From: Oscillospiraceae bacterium
Lineage (GTDB): Bacteria; Bacillota; Clostridia; Oscillospirales; Oscillospiraceae
Direction of reading: 5' to 3'
Length of the DNA stretch: 64,000 bases
NCBI GenBank assembly: GCA_902779945.1
Contig: CACZDN010000005.1
Span: forward strand, 184,691-248,690
Position numbers and translations under genes: made by a program. Below are positions 60,803 through 64,000 of the stretch, piece by piece (the stretch's first letter is position 1; every line of letters starts with the position of its first letter). The notes beneath the pieces were generated by a model. It saw nothing but the letters and a program-made list of their open reading frames with translations, made no database searches and had not been told where the DNA came from.

Positions 60803-61483
60803 TCAGCGGGAAATACGTTTATCGGTGCGGTGCGCGATGGCGGTCCCCACCTCCTGAATAATCTGAACGATTATTACAGTCAGAAAAACACAGATCCACT
60901 TGATATCGGGATTGAAGCGCTGGTGGCCGTAGCTGATGGCAATCTGCCCGAGGCCCGTGCCGCCGATGGTGGACGACATGGCCGAGTAGCCGAGGATGGT
61001 GACCATCGAGATCATGCCTCCCATAATGAGCGAGGGCTTTGCCTCCGGCAGCAGGACCTTGGTCACGATCTGGAAGTTGTTTGCGCCCATGGACTGGGCC
61101 GCCTCGATGACGCCGGCATTGACCTCCCTGAGCGAGGACTCCACCATACGGGCGATGTACGGGGAGGCCGCGATGACCAGCATGACGATCATGGCGCTGT
61201 TGCCGAGGGAGGTGCCCACCACCAGCTTTGCCACCGGCAGCATCGCCACCATCAGAATGATGAAGGGGATGGAGCGGAAGAAGTTCACGATGATGCCGAG
61301 CGTGCGGTTGAGCCAGGGGATGGGGAAGATCCCCTCCCGATCCGTGATGTTGAGCACCACGCCCAGCGGCAGGCCGATCGCGTAGGAAATCGCGGTGGAG
61401 ATCACGGTCATATAGATCGTTTCCCAGACGCCGCGCTGCAGGATACCAGCGTCCCAGAGCTTGTAAAAGGTTTCGGAGAGCAT
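60803..61483 (-). CDS. metI: methionine ABC importer permease MetI
   Basis: A 226-residue permease with five or six helices. TIYMTVISTAISYAIGLPLG near residue 23 and the EAA loop AAQSMGANNFQIVTKVLLPE are typical of MetI. The ATG at 61483 follows AGGAGGAGG and shares one base with the metN stop (TGATG), showing translational coupling. With MetN and MetQ it imports D- or L-methionine. Confidence 0.94.
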   Translation of the reverse strand: MLSETFYKLWDAGILQRGVWETIYMTVISTAISYAIGLPLGVVLNITDREGIFPIPWLNRTLGIIVNFFRSIPFIILMVAMLPVAKLVVGTSLGNSAMIVMLVIAASPYIARMVESSLREVNAGVIEAAQSMGANNFQIVTKVLLPEAKPSLIMGGMISMVTILGYSAMSSTIGGTGLGQIAISYGHQRFNPDIKWICVFLTVIIVQIIQEVGTAIAHRTDKRISR

Positions 61484-62472
61484 CAGTCCTCCTCCTTCCA
61501 TTTGACAGGGCTGTTTTTGAGCCAGGTGAGGATCTTGGACGCCTGGTTGTCGTCCGTGGGAAGCTCGATGATCATGTGGCCGTATACGATGCCGTCAAAG
61601 TCCTTGGTGTCCGCAAACAGGATGTTGACCGGGGCCTGACAGTCCAGCGTCATGCGGGAGATGATCGGTTCCTGGCTGTGCATCCCGTCGAAGATCAGAC
61701 GTATCTTCTTGCCGCCGGTGGTGTCGATGGCGGCGCGGTCCTGGGGCAGGATGAGCTCGCGCGCGATCTGGGAGCGCGGGCTTGTAAACACCTCGCTCAC
61801 GCGGCCCATTTCGGCGATGCGGCTCTGGTCGATGACCGCGACCCGGTCGCAGATCTGGTCGATGACCTTCATCTCGTGGGTGATGACGATGATCGTCACG
61901 CCCAGGGTCTTGTTGATTTTTCTCAAAAGCTCCAGAATGGAGCGGGTGGTGTTCGGGTCGAGCGCGGAGGTCGCCTCGTCGCAGAGCAGATAGTGCGGGT
62001 CGGAGGCGAGGGCGCGGGCGATGGCGACGCGCTGCTTCTGTCCGCCGGAGAGCTGGGACGGGTAGGCGTTTGCCTTCTCCTCCAGCTGTACAACCTTCAA
62101 AAGCTCGAGGGCCTTTTCCTTCGCGGGCTGGCGCTTGACGCCGGCGATCTCCAGCGGGAAGGTAACATTATGCAAAACGCTGCGCTGCTCCAAAAGATTG
62201 AAGCCCTGGAAAATCATCGAAATGCTGCGGCGCATTTTCAAAAGCTCCGGGCGGGGGAGCGTCGTGATGTCCTGCCCGTCGATGATCACGCTGCCGTAGG
62301 TCGGGCGTTCAAGGAGATTGATGCAGCGCACCAGCGTGCTCTTTCCCGCACCGGACAGGCCGATGATCCCGAAGATTTCACCGTCCTGGATGCTGAGATT
62401 GATGTCCCGCAGCGCCTCCACGTCGCCCGAGGAGGAGGAGTAGGTCTTACACAGATTCTTGAGCTCGATCAT
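61483..62472 (-). CDS. metN: methionine ABC importer ATPase MetN
   Basis: A 329-residue ATPase. Walker A GLSGAGKST (about 38-46), the MIFQGFNLLEQRSVLHNV region specific to MetN, the signature LSGGQKQR, Walker B YLLCDEA and the switch His in VITHEM are intact. The C-terminal NIL domain (about 245-325) binds methionine and inhibits transport when methionine is high. AAAGGA lies 9 nt before the ATG. The transcript starts over 220 nt upstream and passes through a Met-rich short ORF and a terminator, so expression is likely controlled by attenuation. Confidence 0.95.
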   Translation of the reverse strand: MIELKNLCKTYSSSSGDVEALRDINLSIQDGEIFGIIGLSGAGKSTLVRCINLLERPTYGSVIIDGQDITTLPRPELLKMRRSISMIFQGFNLLEQRSVLHNVTFPLEIAGVKRQPAKEKALELLKVVQLEEKANAYPSQLSGGQKQRVAIARALASDPHYLLCDEATSALDPNTTRSILELLRKINKTLGVTIIVITHEMKVIDQICDRVAVIDQSRIAEMGRVSEVFTSPRSQIARELILPQDRAAIDTTGGKKIRLIFDGMHSQEPIISRMTLDCQAPVNILFADTKDFDGIVYGHMIIELPTDDNQASKILTWLKNSPVKWKEED

Positions 62473-62508
62473 CTGTCGGTTTCCTTTCGGAGAAAATTCG
62501 CCTGCTGC

Positions 62509-62547
62509 AAAAACAGACCCGGAAAACTCACATGTTTTCCGGGTCTG
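62509..62547 (-). terminator. attenuator terminator in the metNIQ leader
   Basis: On the - strand CAGACCCGGAAAAC (62547-62534) pairs perfectly with GTTTTCCGGGTCTG (62527-62514), followed by TTTTTG. It begins 18 nt after the Met-rich leader ORF and ends 36 nt before metN, so it would block metNIQ unless relieved. Confidence 0.93.
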
Positions 62548-62565
62548 ATAAGCTGCTTTCAGCGA

Positions 62566-62673
62566 TCAAACGGAGAGGACACATGTCGAGTCGTACTTTT
62601 TGGCGCGCATCATCATGCACATGCGGCACATGTACATCTCCATCATCATGCTGTTGACGGAAGCAGAACGCAT
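62566..62673 (-). CDS. methionine-rich leader peptide of metNIQ
   Basis: A 35-codon ORF starting ATG at 62673 with AAAGGAG 11 nt upstream, ending TGA at 62568-62566. Ten of 35 codons are Met, nine of them in residues 9-22, which read MMMEMYMCRMCMMM, along with two Cys. It lies between a perfect promoter and a rho-independent terminator upstream of the methionine importer. This is the arrangement of classical amino-acid attenuators: a ribosome stalled at the Met codons when charged tRNA-Met is low would change leader folding and prevent termination. I see no SAM riboswitch or T-box in the leader. The sensing model is inference; the ORF and its order with promoter and terminator are read directly. 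Confidence 0.82.
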   Translation of the reverse strand: MRSASVNSMMMEMYMCRMCMMMRAKKYDSTCVLSV

Positions 62674-62706
62674 AGCGGACCCGACTCCTTTCCTTGAATT
62701 GCCTGC

Positions 62707-62735
62707 ATTATAAACCAGCCCCTCCACACTGTCAA
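62707..62735 (-). promoter_or_regulatory. consensus promoter of the metNIQ leader
   Basis: On the - strand TTGACA (62735-62730), 17-bp spacer, TATAAT (62712-62707): a perfect sigma-A consensus. The predicted start near 62700 leaves about 27 nt before the leader peptide ATG. Confidence 0.95.
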
Positions 62736-62839
62736 GCGGGGAGGGGCAGAATCAGAAGTTTCAACATACTTCGCCGGGGCGTCTTTTGAAAATCCTGCAA
62801 AAATGCACAAGGGTTATATAGCGATCTGCGCGGTCTGCC

Positions 62840-63673
62840 TTAAACGTAGTGGAAGCGGAAGTAGTCGACGATGAGCGCAATGCCCGCCGCGGCGATGCTG
62901 CGGCCGTCCGGCATCAGGAACGCATCGGAGAGAAAACCGTAATCGTCGTTTAGGAAGGAGGCGAGATCGGCGTAGTATGCTCCGGTATTGACGCACACCT
63001 GGCGTATCCAGGCGTTGGCGCGGGAGATGAGCGCGGGGTCGAGCCCGTCCGCGCCCTGGTAGTTGCTGCTGACGGAGCCGATGGAGCAGACAATGATGCT
63101 CGTACTGGGACTTGCGCTGCGGAGATCGTCGATGAGACGGGTGTAGCCCTCGATAAACTCCTGTTCACTCGTCCCGGCGAGACCGTCGCCGCCGAGGTAG
63201 AGCACCATGGTCCTGGGCCTTGTGACCATGGCGGCGTTGGCCGCGGTGATCTTCGAGCCGTCATAGAATACGATGCTCGTCTCCGCAGCGTTCTTCGCGA
63301 CAAAGCCGCTCCCGTCATCCGTCCAGATCTGGGCGTTGACGCCGTCGCCGTAGTTGGAGGCATAGCTCTTCAGGCCGAGGATGGTCTTGTCGCACAGGAA
63401 GGTCATGCCGAATACGGTTTCGAGATTGCCCTTGCTGTTTTCCGGAAGGGTGATCAGGGTGCTGCCGGCGGCGTTCTCCATGCCGACGATCTCCCCGTCG
63501 GAACTGCTTCTCACGCTTCTCTCAATCTCTCCGAGCACCAGCGTACCGTCCAGCCTCTCGCCCCGGGCCTTCTGCGACATGGCAAAAATCAGCCCGACCA
63601 GCAGCGCAACGAGGCACAGCAGGATCGCCGCAGCCCAGAGCAGGTTTTTCGCGTTGGACAGACCGTTTTTCAT
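62840..63673 (-). CDS. membrane-anchored SGNH-hydrolase-like protein
   Basis: A 277-residue protein with a short basic N-terminus and one membrane helix (about 11-33), then an extracellular alpha/beta domain resembling SGNH/GDSL hydrolases: a Gly-rich TMVLYLGGDGLAG segment in the position of the block III (GxND) motif, where the usual Asn-Asp is changed, and SIIVCSIGSVSSNYQGADGL. The catalytic Ser of block I is not obvious, so activity is uncertain. Such proteins often act on glycan O-acetyl groups. ATG at 63673 follows AGAGGGG; the longer frame from 63694 lacks a site. Confidence 0.65.
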   Translation of the reverse strand: MKNGLSNAKNLLWAAAILLCLVALLVGLIFAMSQKARGERLDGTLVLGEIERSVRSSSDGEIVGMENAAGSTLITLPENSKGNLETVFGMTFLCDKTILGLKSYASNYGDGVNAQIWTDDGSGFVAKNAAETSIVFYDGSKITAANAAMVTRPRTMVLYLGGDGLAGTSEQEFIEGYTRLIDDLRSASPSTSIIVCSIGSVSSNYQGADGLDPALISRANAWIRQVCVNTGAYYADLASFLNDDYGFLSDAFLMPDGRSIAAAGIALIVDYFRFHYV

Positions 63674-63690
63674 AACAGCACCCCTCTTTT

Positions 63691-63722
63691 GCAAATATGG
63701 GCGACCGGATGGCCGCCCATAT
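63691..63722 (-). terminator. hairpin after the EF-G-like gene
   Basis: ATATGGGCG (63695-63703) pairs with CGCCCATAT (63714-63722); on the - strand it is followed by TTGC. The T run is short, so termination may be partial. Confidence 0.55.
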
Positions 63723-63745
63723 GCGTTCTGAAAGATAACAGAGTA

Positions 63746-64000
63746 TTACTCCTGCTCGGCCAGAGCCTTGGCCTCCTCGATGACCTTCTGCTGGACGTTG
63801 CCGGGGGCTTCCTCGTAACGCACAAACTTGCAGGTGAAGGAGCCGGCGCCCTGCGTCATGGAGCGCAGGTCGATGGTGTAGGAGCTCATCTCGGCCAGGG
63901 GAACCTCGGCCTCGATGGTGGTCATGCCGTCCTCGGCGGGCATGGAGCCCATCATGGTGCCGCGGCGCTTGGAGTTGATGTCGCCGATGATGGCGCCCTG
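63746..64000 (-). CDS. elongation factor G-like protein, C-terminal end (partial)
   Basis: The last 84 codons of a gene that runs off the window edge on the - strand. GAIIGDINSKRRGTMMGSM matches the domain V segment of translational GTPases of the EF-G family (normally GDLNSRRG), and VPLAEMSSYTIDLRSMTQG then AGSFTCKF matches the domain V end (AEMFGYATDLRSxTQGRG). The differences from standard FusA suggest a paralogue of the EF-G-like group rather than the main factor, but this cannot be settled from the tail alone. Confidence 0.85.
   Translation of the reverse strand, partial: QGAIIGDINSKRRGTMMGSMPAEDGMTTIEAEVPLAEMSSYTIDLRSMTQGAGSFTCKFVRYEEAPGNVQQKVIEEAKALAEQE

Noticed and set aside
62473-62700. 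SAM riboswitch or T-box in the metNIQ leader
   Set aside because: No S-box core and no T-box sequence is present; the leader is taken up by the Met-rich ORF and the terminator.
1-64000. CRISPR arrays, tRNA or rRNA genes, prophage genes, IS transposases
   Set aside because: None were seen: no regularly spaced repeats, no tRNA-like cloverleaf with a conserved T-loop, and no transposase, integrase or phage structural motifs.

Overview
The window looks like chromosomal DNA from a GC-rich, Gram-positive member of the Clostridia, probably Oscillospirales. The grounds are the gene content (a PASTA-bearing SpoVD-type penicillin-binding protein in the dcw cluster, a class B sortase, MetNIQ, an L-box lysine riboswitch, 2-hydroxyacyl-CoA dehydratase-family proteins), strong consensus sigma-A promoters and AGGAGG ribosome binding sites. 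MurE carries a DNPR motif, so the wall is probably meso-diaminopimelate type. This placement is inference; there is no rRNA, tRNA, CRISPR array or transposase gene in the window.

Region 1 (1-13466) is a division and cell-wall cluster: coaD end, a coiled-coil protein, then mraZ-rsmH-ftsL-spoVD-murE-mraY-ftsW-murG-murA-ftsQ-ftsZ on the + strand. MurF, MurD, MurC, MurB and FtsA are not in it. mraZ has a consensus promoter followed by three TGG-type boxes spaced exactly 10 bp, a likely autoregulatory operator. Region 2 (13846-19183) is a compact type IV pilus set, pilB-pilT-pilC-pilin, with its own promoters. Region 3 (19232-31390) holds a large YfhO-like membrane protein with a composition break, a PTS-EIIC-like permease, a 2-hydroxyacyl-CoA dehydratase-like pair followed by a 55-residue membrane protein, a lipoprotein and CstA.

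Region 4 (30374-35321) is a MoxR ATPase / VWA protein module flanked by two membrane proteins, one with a zinc ribbon and a degenerate NERD-like domain. Region 5 (35524-41623) has a LysM protein, an acyltransferase, an M20 amidohydrolase controlled by a lysine riboswitch, a histidine phosphatase and an orphan sugar-importer ATPase. Region 6 (41637-58880) is a surface-polysaccharide locus: initiating sugar-phosphate transferase, glycosyltransferases, EpsG-type polymerase, Wzx-type flippase, two LicD proteins, a TagD-like cytidylyltransferase, an HTH-fused LicC-like cytidylyltransferase with an ABC importer, and several gene fragments (46387-47397, 56619-57064). It is visibly mosaic in base composition and probably makes a phosphocholine- or polyol-phosphate-decorated glycan.

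Region 7 (58906-64000, all - strand) has a class B sortase, metNIQ, an SGNH hydrolase and the end of an EF-G-like factor. The metNIQ leader has a perfect promoter, a 35-codon ORF with ten Met codons (nine of them within codons 9-22) and a rho-independent terminator: a candidate methionine-sensing leader-peptide attenuator, the most striking regulatory feature here.

Two kinds of dispersed repeats run through the window: five palindromic elements built on TCATTCTGAGCG / TCATCCTGAGCG, some doubling as terminators, and three copies of an approximately 150-bp MITE-like element with GGCAAYACCG terminal inverted repeats and apparent TTAA/TTAT target duplications, two of which sit directly against a gene's TAA stop codon.
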